From positions 7,254,001 through 7,318,000 of the forward strand of contig NZ_CP108487.1 in the NCBI RefSeq assembly GCF_036226525.1: a stretch of DNA of 64,000 bases, read 5' to 3'. Within the stretch, counting starts at the first letter, position 1, and every line of letters begins with the position of its first letter. The DNA is from Kribbella sp. NBC_01245. Lineage in GTDB: Bacteria > Actinomycetota > Actinomycetes > Propionibacteriales > Kribbellaceae. The notes under the pieces were generated by a model. That model made no database searches and was not told the DNA's origin. It saw nothing but the letters and a program-made list of their open reading frames with translations. Below, piece by piece: positions 8,097 to 15,029 of the stretch. A program made the translations under genes and the position numbers.

Positions 8097-8131
8097 CCGC
8101 GAGTGGTCGCGTCTTACCCGACCACTCGCGG
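8097..8131. terminator. Hairpin between methyltransferase and pabB
   Basis: Perfect 13-bp stem (8097-8109 with 8119-8131; core GCGAGTGGTCG) and a 9-base loop, 20 bases after the methyltransferase stop. There is no T run, but position and stability suit transcript termination. Confidence 0.5.
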
Positions 8132-8164
8132 CCGGGAGGACGCGGGAGGTATTACCGTTCGGGT

Positions 8165-9523
8165 GTGAGTACTCCGCTGCGTTGGTCCGTCGTTCGGGTC
8201 GATGAGGTGTACGACGGCGAGACGGTTTACCGCGAGCTGTTCGCCGCCGAGCCGACCGCGTTCTGGCTGGACGGCAGCCTGGTCCCGACCGGACGAGCGT
8301 CAGTGCTCGGTACGACGACGGGCCCCGGCGCGGAAGTCGTCGTACGGGATGTGGCCGACGGGGATGCGTTCGCCGAGATGCAAGCGCTGCTCGCGACCAG
8401 GCATGGCGACGTACCGGCTGAGTTGGCGGACATTTTCTGCGGCGGGTACGTCGGCTTCTTCGGGTATGAGCTCAAGGCCCTGACCGGTGGTGCCGTCGCG
8501 CACGAGGCGCCGACGCCGGACTCGCTGTGGATCTGGGCGAACCGGTTCGTCGTGATCGACCATGCGCGGGCGCGGACCTTCCTAGTGGCGGTTCATCCGG
8601 ATGAGGAGGCGGCGGCCGCCGAGGCGTGGTTGCGGAAGGCGGCGGCGTCGGCCTCGAACTGGTACATGGGATCGACGTCCAAACCCTTTGCCGGGCTCGA
8701 TATCGAGGCGCATCTCGAGCAGGACCGGGAGGCCTATCTCGCCGGGATCGACGCGTGCCGGGAGGCGCTGGAGGCCGGCCAGACGTACGAGGTCTGCCTG
8801 ACGAATCGCGTCCGCCTGCCCGCGGTGGTGGACCCGTTCGAGTTCTTCCTCTGGCAGCGCGAGGCCAACCCCGCGCCGTACGCCGCCTTCGTTCGGCATG
8901 GCGATCTCGCGCTCGCCAGTTCGTCGCCCGAGCGGTTTCTGGCGGTCGACGCGGACGGCTGGGCCGAATGCCGTCCGATCAAGGGCACGGCTCCCCGCCT
9001 CGATGATCCCGAGAAAAACCGGATCGCCGCGGCGGAGCTGGCCGCCGACGAGAAGACGCGCGCCGAGAACCTGATGATCGTTGACCTGATCCGCAACGAC
9101 CTCGGCCGGGTCAGCATGCCGGGCTCGGTGCAGGTGCCGCAGTTGATGGCGGTCGAGACGTACGAGACTGTGCACCAGCTCGTCACCTCGGTCCGCGGCC
9201 GGTTGCGCGACGACGTGGACGCGATCGACGCCGTACGCGCCTGCTTCCCGCCCGGCTCGATGACGGGCGCACCGAAGATCCGGACCATGCAGTTGATCGA
9301 CGAGCTGGAGTCCAGCGCGCGCGGGATCTACTCGGGCGCGCTCGGCTGGTTGTCCGTGGACGGTCGGGCCGACCTCAGCGTGGTCATCCGGACTGCCGTG
9401 CTCACGCCGTCCGAGACGGTCGTCGGCGCGGGTGGTGCCATCGTGCTCGACTCGGACCCTTTCGCCGAGTACGACGAGATGTTGCTCAAGGCAACCGCCA
9501 CCCTCCGCGGCAGCGCCACGTGA
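8165..9523 (+). CDS. pabB: Aminodeoxychorismate synthase component I
   Basis: A 452-residue chorismate-utilising enzyme that makes 4-amino-4-deoxychorismate for folate. The N-terminal anthranilate-synthase-I-like domain is followed by the chorismate-binding domain with PIKGTAPR, ENLMIVDLIRNDLGR, VETYETVHQLVT and PGSMTGAPK. The PIKGT lysine is the PabB nucleophile that separates it from anthranilate synthase TrpE. No glutamine amidotransferase domain is fused, so PabA is elsewhere. GTG start; a TATTAC element lies only about 8 bases upstream, so the transcript may be leaderless. The last four bases overlap the next gene (GTGA), matching a pabB-pabC pair. Confidence 0.9.
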   Translation: MSTPLRWSVVRVDEVYDGETVYRELFAAEPTAFWLDGSLVPTGRASVLGTTTGPGAEVVVRDVADGDAFAEMQALLATRHGDVPAELADIFCGGYVGFFGYELKALTGGAVAHEAPTPDSLWIWANRFVVIDHARARTFLVAVHPDEEAAAAEAWLRKAAASASNWYMGSTSKPFAGLDIEAHLEQDREAYLAGIDACREALEAGQTYEVCLTNRVRLPAVVDPFEFFLWQREANPAPYAAFVRHGDLALASSSPERFLAVDADGWAECRPIKGTAPRLDDPEKNRIAAAELAADEKTRAENLMIVDLIRNDLGRVSMPGSVQVPQLMAVETYETVHQLVTSVRGRLRDDVDAIDAVRACFPPGSMTGAPKIRTMQLIDELESSARGIYSGALGWLSVDGRADLSVVIRTAVLTPSETVVGAGGAIVLDSDPFAEYDEMLLKATATLRGSAT

Positions 9524-10215
9524 CCAAGTTGTTGGTGGCGGATTCGTTTTTGCTGGATGACGGCCGGGTGCGCGGGCTTGAGCTGCATCGTGAGCGGTTC
9601 GTTGGCTCTTGTACGGCGGCCGGGGTCGACGCGAACGCCTTCTGGGTCGACGTGATCGCCCGGTTGCCTCGCGGCGGCCGATGGTTCCCACGGGTCGAGC
9701 TATCCACCGATCGCGAGCTTTCCCTACGCCTTCGGCCCGCGCCGCCGTTGGGTGGGCAGGTCCGCGTCAGCCGGTACGGCGGCCCGGATCCGCGAGTGGC
9801 GCCGACCGTCAAAGGCCCGGACCTCGACGTACTCGGTGAGCTGAAAGTCCTTGCGTACAAGGAGAACCAGGCCGACGAGGTGCTACTAACCGGTCCGGGT
9901 GGTGTCGTCCTCGAGGCGGCGTACTCCGCGATCCTTTGGTGGGAGGACGAGACGCTATGCCTACCGCCTTCGGACCTCCCGATCCTGCCGTCGGTCACGG
10001 CCAGACTGCTGCGATCACTGGCCGCCGATCGCGGTACGCCGGTTGCCGAACGACGCCGCACGTTGGACCAGTTGGCTGGCCGTGAGGTCTGGCTGGTCAA
10101 CGCACTACACGGCATCCGCCCAGTAGCCGCCTGGATCGACGGACCACCGACCGGCCCGATCGAACGCGGCCCGGACTGGCAGCTGGCCCTCCGCCAATTA
10201 GCCGCGCCGCTTTAG
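9520..10215 (+). CDS. pabC: Class IV aminotransferase fold protein, probable 4-amino-4-deoxychorismate lyase
   Basis: A 231-residue PLP fold-type IV protein. It shows ADSFLLDDGRVRGLELHRERF at the N-terminus as in PabC and a lysine in LGELKVLAYKENQADEVLL (about residues 107-125) in the place of the PLP lysine; GVVLEAAYSAILW and the VTARLLRSLA segment follow the family order. The expected reaction releases pyruvate from aminodeoxychorismate to give p-aminobenzoate. It overlaps pabB by four bases (GTGA). It is somewhat shorter than typical PabC (about 265), and the classic ExxxxN stretch is weakly kept as EAAYSAI, so activity is likely but not certain. Confidence 0.8.
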   Translation: MTKLLVADSFLLDDGRVRGLELHRERFVGSCTAAGVDANAFWVDVIARLPRGGRWFPRVELSTDRELSLRLRPAPPLGGQVRVSRYGGPDPRVAPTVKGPDLDVLGELKVLAYKENQADEVLLTGPGGVVLEAAYSAILWWEDETLCLPPSDLPILPSVTARLLRSLAADRGTPVAERRRTLDQLAGREVWLVNALHGIRPVAAWIDGPPTGPIERGPDWQLALRQLAAPL

Positions 10216-10256
10216 CCATTTGTCCCGACGCCGCGACCTGGTCCCGGCGGTGCGAG

Positions 10257-10430
10257 CTACCTGTCTCGGCGCTGCGTTGCGGCGATGACGGCGAGGCTGT
10301 GCGCGATCGAGGTCAGCGCGAGGGCGTTCACCGCGTCGTACGTGCCGGGCTTCAGCTTGCTGGCCACCGCGGCGGCCTGTGCGGCGTACTCCTGGGCAAT
10401 GCCAACGGCCTGGTCATGTTCAGAGGTCAT
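10257..10430 (-). CDS. Small hypothetical protein, 57 aa
   Basis: A short reverse-strand frame, ATG at 10430 to TAG at 10257, reading MTSEHDQAVGIAQEYAAQAA and ending in AATQRRDR. The predicted protein is one or two amphipathic, alanine-rich helices with a conserved-looking KPGTYDAVNALALTSIAHSL core. Third codon positions are mostly G or C and it fills the gap between pabC and the family A hairpin. There is GGGG directly before the ATG but no good ribosome site. I know of no function. Confidence 0.5.
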   Translation of the reverse strand: MTSEHDQAVGIAQEYAAQAAAVASKLKPGTYDAVNALALTSIAHSLAVIAATQRRDR

Positions 10431-10455
10431 CCCCAAACGCTAGCGGCACCGCTGA

Positions 10456-10558
10456 CCTCTTTTGCGTTCATTCGTCGGAATCCGCCCTCTGCCGCCGCGG
10501 ACCGGTACATGTCCACTGGGCTGGAAGGGCGGATTCCGACGAATGAACGCAAAAGAGG
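10456..10558. repeat. Family A hairpin repeat, copy 1
   Basis: Arms 10456-10488 and 10526-10558 are perfect 33-base reverse complements (core GCGTTCATTCGTCGGAATCC), with a 37-base variable loop. The same arms recur at 27798, 28464, 37386 and, with compensating changes, 54643. The repeat lies between divergently oriented genes. Confidence 0.9.
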
Positions 10559-10591
10559 ACGTGCTTGGCAGCGGAGCGGGCCAGGTGCTAC

Positions 10592-10615
10592 GGTTCGTTA
10601 GTCAAGTAATGAACC
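10592..10615. promoter_or_regulatory. Probable operator of the YtrA-type GntR regulator
   Basis: A 24-base palindrome: GGTTCGTTA at 10592 and TAATGAACC at its other end around GTCAAG, with one mismatched pair. It lies 45 bases before the GntR gene, the usual place for autoregulation of YtrA-type operons. Confidence 0.6.
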
Positions 10616-10659
10616 TAGGAACCGAAGAACCATGAGACGAACCACGAGGAGGGCGGACG

Positions 10660-11037
10660 GTGTTCGACGATCGCAGCCCGATCTATCTGCAGATCGCGGA
10701 GCAGATCAAGACCGACATCGTCACGGGCGCCCTCGGTGAGGACGAGCAGGTGATGTCGACCAACCAGTACGCCGCGTTCTACCGGATCAATCCCGCCACG
10801 GCGGCGAAGGGCTTCGCCCAGCTGGTGGATGAGGGCGTGCTCTACAAGAAGCGCGGCATCGGCATGTTCGTCAGTCCGAAGGCCCGTGAGTTGCTCCGGT
10901 CCGGGCGGCGCGAGTCGTTCTTCGCCGAAGTGGTCGATCCGATGATCACCGAGGCGCAGGCGATCGGCGTACCGCTGACCGACGTCATCCAGCACATCGA
11001 GAAGGCCAATGCCGAAAAGGGGGAGGAGGCGAAATGA
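10660..11037 (+). CDS. GntR-family regulator, YtrA subfamily
   Basis: A 125-residue regulator: a GntR winged helix-turn-helix (about residues 8-72, PIYLQIAEQIKTDIVTGAL and YRINPATAAKGFAQLVDEG) plus only a short C-terminal helical tail of about 50 residues, as in YtrA proteins that control ABC transporter operons. GTG start after GAGGAGGG. It overlaps the ATP-binding gene by four bases (ATGA), and a 24-bp palindrome precedes it. It is expected to repress the ABC genes downstream until a cell-envelope or antibiotic signal appears; the signal is inferred from the family. Confidence 0.9.
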   Translation: MFDDRSPIYLQIAEQIKTDIVTGALGEDEQVMSTNQYAAFYRINPATAAKGFAQLVDEGVLYKKRGIGMFVSPKARELLRSGRRESFFAEVVDPMITEAQAIGVPLTDVIQHIEKANAEKGEEAK

Positions 11038-11993
11038 GTGGGCTGAGTGTGCGGACCGAGGACCTAACCGTCCGGTTCGGCGATGTGACCGCCGTGGACG
11101 GGCTCGACCTGAGGCTCGCGCCGGGCAAGATCCACGGTCTGCTCGGCCGCAACGGCTCGGGCAAGAGCACGCTGGCCGCGCTGCTGGCGGGCTTTCGCCG
11201 GCAGACCTTCGGCCGGATCCTGATCGAGGGTGCCGAGGTCGGCGAAGGCGGCGAGCCGTACGAGAACGCCGCCATCACCAGCACGGTCTGCCTGATCCGC
11301 GAGTCCGGCGACGTGGCCCAGCCGATCCCGGTGCGTTGTGCCGTGGAGTTCGCGCGGGACTTGCGCCCGTTCTGGAGCGACGAGGTGGCGGGCGAGCTGC
11401 TGGACAAGTTCGAGCTGTCGCCGAAGAAGCGCATCCAGAGTCTGTCGCGAGGGAAGAAGTCGGCGCTCGGTGTCGTGCTCGGGATCGCCAGCCGGGCGCC
11501 GCTGACGATCTTCGACGAGTCCTACCTCGGTATGGATGTGCCGTCGCGCAACCTCTTCTATGACGCGCTGCTGGCCGATTACGCCGAGGCGCCGCGGACG
11601 ATCGTGCTGTCGACGCACCTGGTCAGCGAGGTCAGCGCCTTGCTGGAAGAGGTCGTGATCCTGGACGAGGGCCGCCTCGTCACCCAGGCGCCGGTCGAGA
11701 CCCTGCGTGGACGCGGTGCCGCCCTGGTTGGCCCGGCCGCAACGGTCGACGAGCTCACCGGCGGTCTCACAGTCCTGTCCGAACAACGCCTGGGCGGCAC
11801 GAAGTCCACCACCGTCTTCGGCGATCTCGACGACGGTCTCCGGACCAGGGCGCGCTCGGCCGGCGTCGAACTCGGCCCGGTCGGCCTGCAGGAACTCTTC
11901 GTCCACCTGACCCAGAACAGCTCGGCCCAGAACAGCTCGACCCAGAACGGCAACGCGACGAACGGCAACGCGACGAAGGAGGCGCACCGATGA
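11034..11993 (+). CDS. ABC transporter ATP-binding protein (YtrB-like)
   Basis: A 319-residue ATPase subunit. Walker A is GRNGSGKST near residues 39-47, the signature is degenerate (LSRGKKS near residue 138), and Walker B is LTIFDE near residue 160, followed by the switch His in STHL. The C-terminal end is a low-complexity tail built from repeats of QNSSAQNSSTQ and NGNATNGNAT, encoded by short tandem nucleotide repeats around 11910-11980. It lies in a tightly overlapping operon (ATGA on both sides) with the GntR regulator and the membrane protein. Probable export or envelope stress response; substrate unknown. Confidence 0.88.
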   Translation: MSGLSVRTEDLTVRFGDVTAVDGLDLRLAPGKIHGLLGRNGSGKSTLAALLAGFRRQTFGRILIEGAEVGEGGEPYENAAITSTVCLIRESGDVAQPIPVRCAVEFARDLRPFWSDEVAGELLDKFELSPKKRIQSLSRGKKSALGVVLGIASRAPLTIFDESYLGMDVPSRNLFYDALLADYAEAPRTIVLSTHLVSEVSALLEEVVILDEGRLVTQAPVETLRGRGAALVGPAATVDELTGGLTVLSEQRLGGTKSTTVFGDLDDGLRTRARSAGVELGPVGLQELFVHLTQNSSAQNSSTQNGNATNGNATKEAHR

Positions 11994-12754
11994 GTGCCAC
12001 TACCAGTGTTACGACGGAGGTGCGGCCGGTTCAGCGGACCACGGACACGGCCGCCAACGTCTGGCGGATCGTCCGGTTCATCGCCTACTCGTTGCGCGCG
12101 ATGTTGCTCGGCTACTGGTTGATCATGGTGGTCGGGTTCACCCTGGTCGGCGTCGGCATCCACCTCGCGACCGGCACGCTGGACGAGAGTGTCTGGGACT
12201 ACGCCTCCCAGTCACCGAAATACTTCAGCTCGGCCATCGGGATCATGCTGATGCCGACGTTCTTCGCCCTGCTGGTCGCCCACGGCGTTACTCGCCGCAC
12301 GATCGCGCAGGCCGGTACGGCGGTGCTGTTGCTGAGCGCCACGGCAACGACGTGCCTGTGGATCGTGATGTACCAGCTCGAGTCTGCGGTCTACGCCTGG
12401 CAGGACTGGCCGCAGAAGTTCATGAACCCACACGTCTTCACGAGCAACTCGCAGGTCGGCCTGATCTTCCTCGAGTTCTTCCTGCTGATCATGTCGCACC
12501 AGGTGTCGGGCTGGATCATCGCGACCGGGTTCTTCCGGTTCGGCTTCTGGACCGGCCTGCTGGTGCTGCCGGTCGGCCTGATCCCGGCCGTGGTCACCGA
12601 GTTCCTCCTGATCGCCGGTTGGGTCGGGCAGGTGCTCGGCTGGGACCGCGCGCCGCTGGCCGTCTCCGTGCCGGTTGTGCTGGCGATCGTCGCCGCCGGG
12701 CTCTACGGCAACTACCTGATGATGCGGCCGATCGGGCTCAAACAAGTCAAGTAA
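11990..12754 (+). CDS. ABC transporter membrane protein
   Basis: A 254-residue integral membrane protein with about six hydrophobic segments; first segments around residues 30-60 (FIAYSLRAMLLGYWLIMVVG) and later ones to the C-terminus. It has no recognised catalytic motif. The start codon overlaps the ATPase gene stop (ATGA), so it is the permease partner of the 11034 gene. It is compact and lacks a large extracellular loop, as in YtrC/D-type or ABC-2-type permeases. Transport direction and substrate are inferred only from the family. Confidence 0.82.
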   Translation: MSATTSVTTEVRPVQRTTDTAANVWRIVRFIAYSLRAMLLGYWLIMVVGFTLVGVGIHLATGTLDESVWDYASQSPKYFSSAIGIMLMPTFFALLVAHGVTRRTIAQAGTAVLLLSATATTCLWIVMYQLESAVYAWQDWPQKFMNPHVFTSNSQVGLIFLEFFLLIMSHQVSGWIIATGFFRFGFWTGLLVLPVGLIPAVVTEFLLIAGWVGQVLGWDRAPLAVSVPVVLAIVAAGLYGNYLMMRPIGLKQVK

Positions 12755-12804
12755 GTCCCGCTAGACCCTCACAAATCCTCACTAGCAGAAAGGGCGGCTT
12801 CGCC

Positions 12805-13728
12805 ATGCCCGAAAACCTGGTCGTCGTTGATCACCTGCACAAGTCGTACGGCGCCACGGTGGCCGTCGACGATGTCTCCCTGACCGTCCGCCGAGGTGAG
12901 ATCTTCGGCATCCTCGGCCCGAACGGCGCGGGCAAGACCACCACGGTCGAGGCCATCGCCGGACTGCGGACGCCCGACCGTGGCACCGTACGCGTCGCCG
13001 GTCTCGACCCGCGGGCCGACCGCGCAAAGACCACGGCCGTCGTCGGCGTACAGCTCCAGGCGGCCGAACTGCCCGAGAAACTCCGGGTCGAAGAAGCGCT
13101 CAGCCTGTACGCCTCGTTCTACCCGTCACCCGCGGATCCCGAACAGTTGCTGGCGAAACTCGGTCTGACCAAGGTCCGGAAGAGTGCCTTCGGCAAGCTT
13201 TCCGGGGGCCAGAAGCAACGACTCTCGATCGCGCTCGCCCTGGTCGGCAATCCCGAACTGGCCATCCTCGACGAACTCACCACCGGCCTCGACCCGCAGG
13301 CCCGTCGCGACACCTGGGAGCTGATCCGCCAGGTCCGCGACTCCGGCGTCACGATCATCCTGGTCACCCACTTCATGGAAGAAGCCGAACACCTCTGCGA
13401 CCGCCTCGCCATCATCGACGCCGGCCGCGTAGTAGCCCTCGACACCCCCGCCGGCCTCATCGGCGCCGCCACAACCGCCCAACGCATCACCTTCCGCCTC
13501 GCAGAAGCCGCCGAGCTCGACGACGCCATCCTGACCCGCCTCCCCGAGGTCGCGTCAGTCACCCGCGACGGCGCCCGCATCGTTGTCACCGGCAACGACA
13601 ACCTCCTGGTCCCCCTGATCACCACCCTCGCCGCCCACGGCCACACCCCCCAAGACCTCCACACCGAACGCGCCACCCTCGACGACGCCTTCCTCTCCCT
13701 AGCCGGCCACACCTACGCCGCCGCCTAG
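12805..13728 (+). CDS. ABC-2 type transporter ATP-binding protein
   Basis: A 307-residue ATPase of the drug/lipid exporter group (DrrA/CcmA-like). Walker A GPNGAGKTT (residues about 39-47), Q-loop in VGVQLQAAELPEKL, signature LSGGQKQR, Walker B LAILDE followed by TTGLDPQARR, and switch His in VTHFMEEAE. The C-terminal 90 residues form the accessory domain typical of ABC-2 ATPases. ATG at 12805 follows AGAAAGGG and matches the family N-terminus. It lies 50 bases after the previous membrane gene and probably works with the permease at 13930, from which it is separated by tandem repeats. Confidence 0.92.
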   Translation: MPENLVVVDHLHKSYGATVAVDDVSLTVRRGEIFGILGPNGAGKTTTVEAIAGLRTPDRGTVRVAGLDPRADRAKTTAVVGVQLQAAELPEKLRVEEALSLYASFYPSPADPEQLLAKLGLTKVRKSAFGKLSGGQKQRLSIALALVGNPELAILDELTTGLDPQARRDTWELIRQVRDSGVTIILVTHFMEEAEHLCDRLAIIDAGRVVALDTPAGLIGAATTAQRITFRLAEAAELDDAILTRLPEVASVTRDGARIVVTGNDNLLVPLITTLAAHGHTPQDLHTERATLDDAFLSLAGHTYAAA

Positions 13729-13743
13729 CCCTCCCGCGCCGCC

Positions 13744-13832
13744 GTGCGCCCCGCCTCCGCCGTGCGCCCGCCTCCGCCGTGCGCCCCGCCTCCGCCGTGC
13801 GCCCCGCCTCCGCCGTGCGCCCCGCCTCCGCC
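13744..13832. repeat. Tandem repeat, 18-bp unit, five copies
   Basis: Five head-to-tail copies of GTGCGCCCCGCCTCCGCC from 13744 to 13832; the second copy has lost one C (17 bases). It lies between an ABC ATPase gene and its permease gene. The unit encodes nothing obvious, although all frames are open because of its composition. Copy-number slippage is likely. Confidence 0.9.
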
Positions 13833-13847
13833 GTGTCGCAATTCCAA

Positions 13848-13903
13848 TCATCGGACCCTCGTGACGCGGCGTGTCGCGGTTCATCGGGCCCTTCTGACCA
13901 CGC
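13848..13903. repeat. Family B repeat, about 1.7 units
   Basis: Matches the 33-base unit TCATCGGACCCTCGTGACGC plus GGCGTGTCGCGGT, followed by a partial second unit (TTCATCGGGCCCTTCTGACC). The same units occur at 22215, 37313 and 57200. Here there is no inverted partner. It ends about 25 bases before the permease start. Confidence 0.75.
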
Positions 13904-13929
13904 ATGTCCTCTCGATCGGAGCACCGACC

Positions 13930-14664
13930 ATGAGCCAGACGCTCACCTTGACCCGGACCGAGTCCAAGTTGTTCCTGCGCGAATGGACCGGCCTGTTCTT
14001 CGTCTTCGCGCTACCGCTCGGCCTGCTGGCGATCTTCTCGATGATCAGCAGCGGCGACACCTCCGACCCGGCGCAGAACATCCCGGCGAGTTTCCTGCCG
14101 ACGATGGCGATCGGGATCGGCGTCTCGATGCTCGGCATGGCGACGCTGCCGATGGTCCTCGCGACGTACCGGGAGAAGGGCATTCTCCGCCGCCTCTCGA
14201 CCACCCCGGCGCGCCCGCTCAAAGTGCTGCTCGCCCAGCTCGTCGTCCACCTGACGGCCGCCGCAATGGTCGTCGTGCTCATCGTCGGCGTCGGCGCCCT
14301 GGCCTTCGACGCGGCGCTGCCCGAGTCGGCGCTCAAGTTCACCGTCGCCGCCCTGCTGACCGCCGCCGGCCTGTTCTCGATCGGCCTGGTGATCGCGGCG
14401 CTGCTGCCGACGGCGAAGGGCGCGAGCATCGTCGGCAACGTGCTGTTCTTCCCGAGCATGTTCTTCGCCGGCGTCTGGACCCCCGGCGACGTGATGCCCG
14501 AGTCGCTCCGCTGGCTCCGCGACGTCACCCCGATGGGCGCGGGCATGAGCGCCCTCCAGGACGCCTGGGCCGGCACCTGGCCCGACCCCACCCACGTCAT
14601 CGCCCTTGTGACCGTCACTGCCGTCTGCCTGGTCGTCGCGTCGCGCTACTTCCGCTGGGAGTGA
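13930..14664 (+). CDS. ABC-2 type transporter permease
   Basis: A 244-residue permease with six hydrophobic segments. It shows the ABC-2 layout: an N-terminal cytoplasmic part, YREKGILRRLSTTPARP after the second segment (the conserved coupling-region motif RxxGxLRRLxxTP), and FFPSMFFAGVWTPGDVMPESLRW near the end. ATG at 13930 follows GGAGCACC. Together with the ATPase at 12805 it would form a two-gene exporter for a drug, lipid or natural product; the 200-base gap between them is filled by repeats, which is unusual for such pairs. Confidence 0.9.
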   Translation: MSQTLTLTRTESKLFLREWTGLFFVFALPLGLLAIFSMISSGDTSDPAQNIPASFLPTMAIGIGVSMLGMATLPMVLATYREKGILRRLSTTPARPLKVLLAQLVVHLTAAAMVVVLIVGVGALAFDAALPESALKFTVAALLTAAGLFSIGLVIAALLPTAKGASIVGNVLFFPSMFFAGVWTPGDVMPESLRWLRDVTPMGAGMSALQDAWAGTWPDPTHVIALVTVTAVCLVVASRYFRWE

Positions 14665-14672
14665 CCGGCGAG

Positions 14673-14697
14673 GTTATGCACAGGGCCTGTGCATAAC
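14673..14697. repeat. Palindrome with two inverted TTATGCACA boxes
   Basis: Perfect 12-bp arms around one central base, starting GTTATGCACAGG, 8 bases after the permease stop. Each arm contains TTATGCACA, which fits the DnaA-box pattern TTATNCACA. The position also suits a transcription-ending hairpin for the ABC operon, though no T run follows. Confidence 0.6.
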
Positions 14698-14982
14698 TTG
14701 GGGCGAAGGTGTGGATTAAGTCGCGTGGGGTGTGGATGACACGCCGATGGCGTCCGAATGTCGGATCTCCTTCTGTGCAAGGGGTTGTGCCCGGCCGGAT
14801 CGGGGAGGTACAACTTTCACACGTCGTTCGAATCCGGACGACGGGATCGGGCGGAAACCGAAGTTCTCACCGACGGGCCACTTCCATGCGCGGGAGCCGC
14901 CGGAGCAGACCGGTGACGAGGTCTGTGGTTCAGACGGGTCGTCCGTGAGGCTGGGGACGTCACTTTCCTCTGGCTGTCGATG

Positions 14983-15011
14983 GGCCCCTCCGACTCATAC
15001 GCGGAGGGGCC
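14983..15011. terminator. Bidirectional terminator hairpin
   Basis: GGCCCCTCCG (14983-14992) and CGGAGGGGCC (15002-15011) form a perfect 10-bp GC-rich stem with a 9-base loop, 19 bases past the stop of the reverse-strand glycosidase and in a convergent gap. Confidence 0.75.
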
Positions 15012-15029
15012 TATCCTTGTCCCCGACTC

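Larger units (their letters stand above)
14665..15029. other. Intergenic region between ABC permease and glycosidase genes
   Basis: Convergent gap of 365 bases. It holds the 25-base palindrome at 14673 and the terminator hairpin at 14983. The middle 280 bases have lower coding bias, with short frames only, and nothing I can identify. Confidence 0.6.

Noticed and set aside
8165-9523. Anthranilate synthase component I (trpE)
   Set aside because: The PIKGT motif and the overlapping class IV aminotransferase-like gene indicate PabB.
13699-13905. Small reverse-strand peptide MRGQKGPMNRDTPRHEGPMIG from a family B copy
   Set aside because: The same peptide pattern appears at every family B copy because of shared DNA sequence; it continues into the tandem repeat with no ribosome site.
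14673-14697. Chromosomal replication origin
   Set aside because: Only two DnaA-like boxes, no AT-rich unwinding region and none of the usual dnaA/dnaN/gyrB neighbours.
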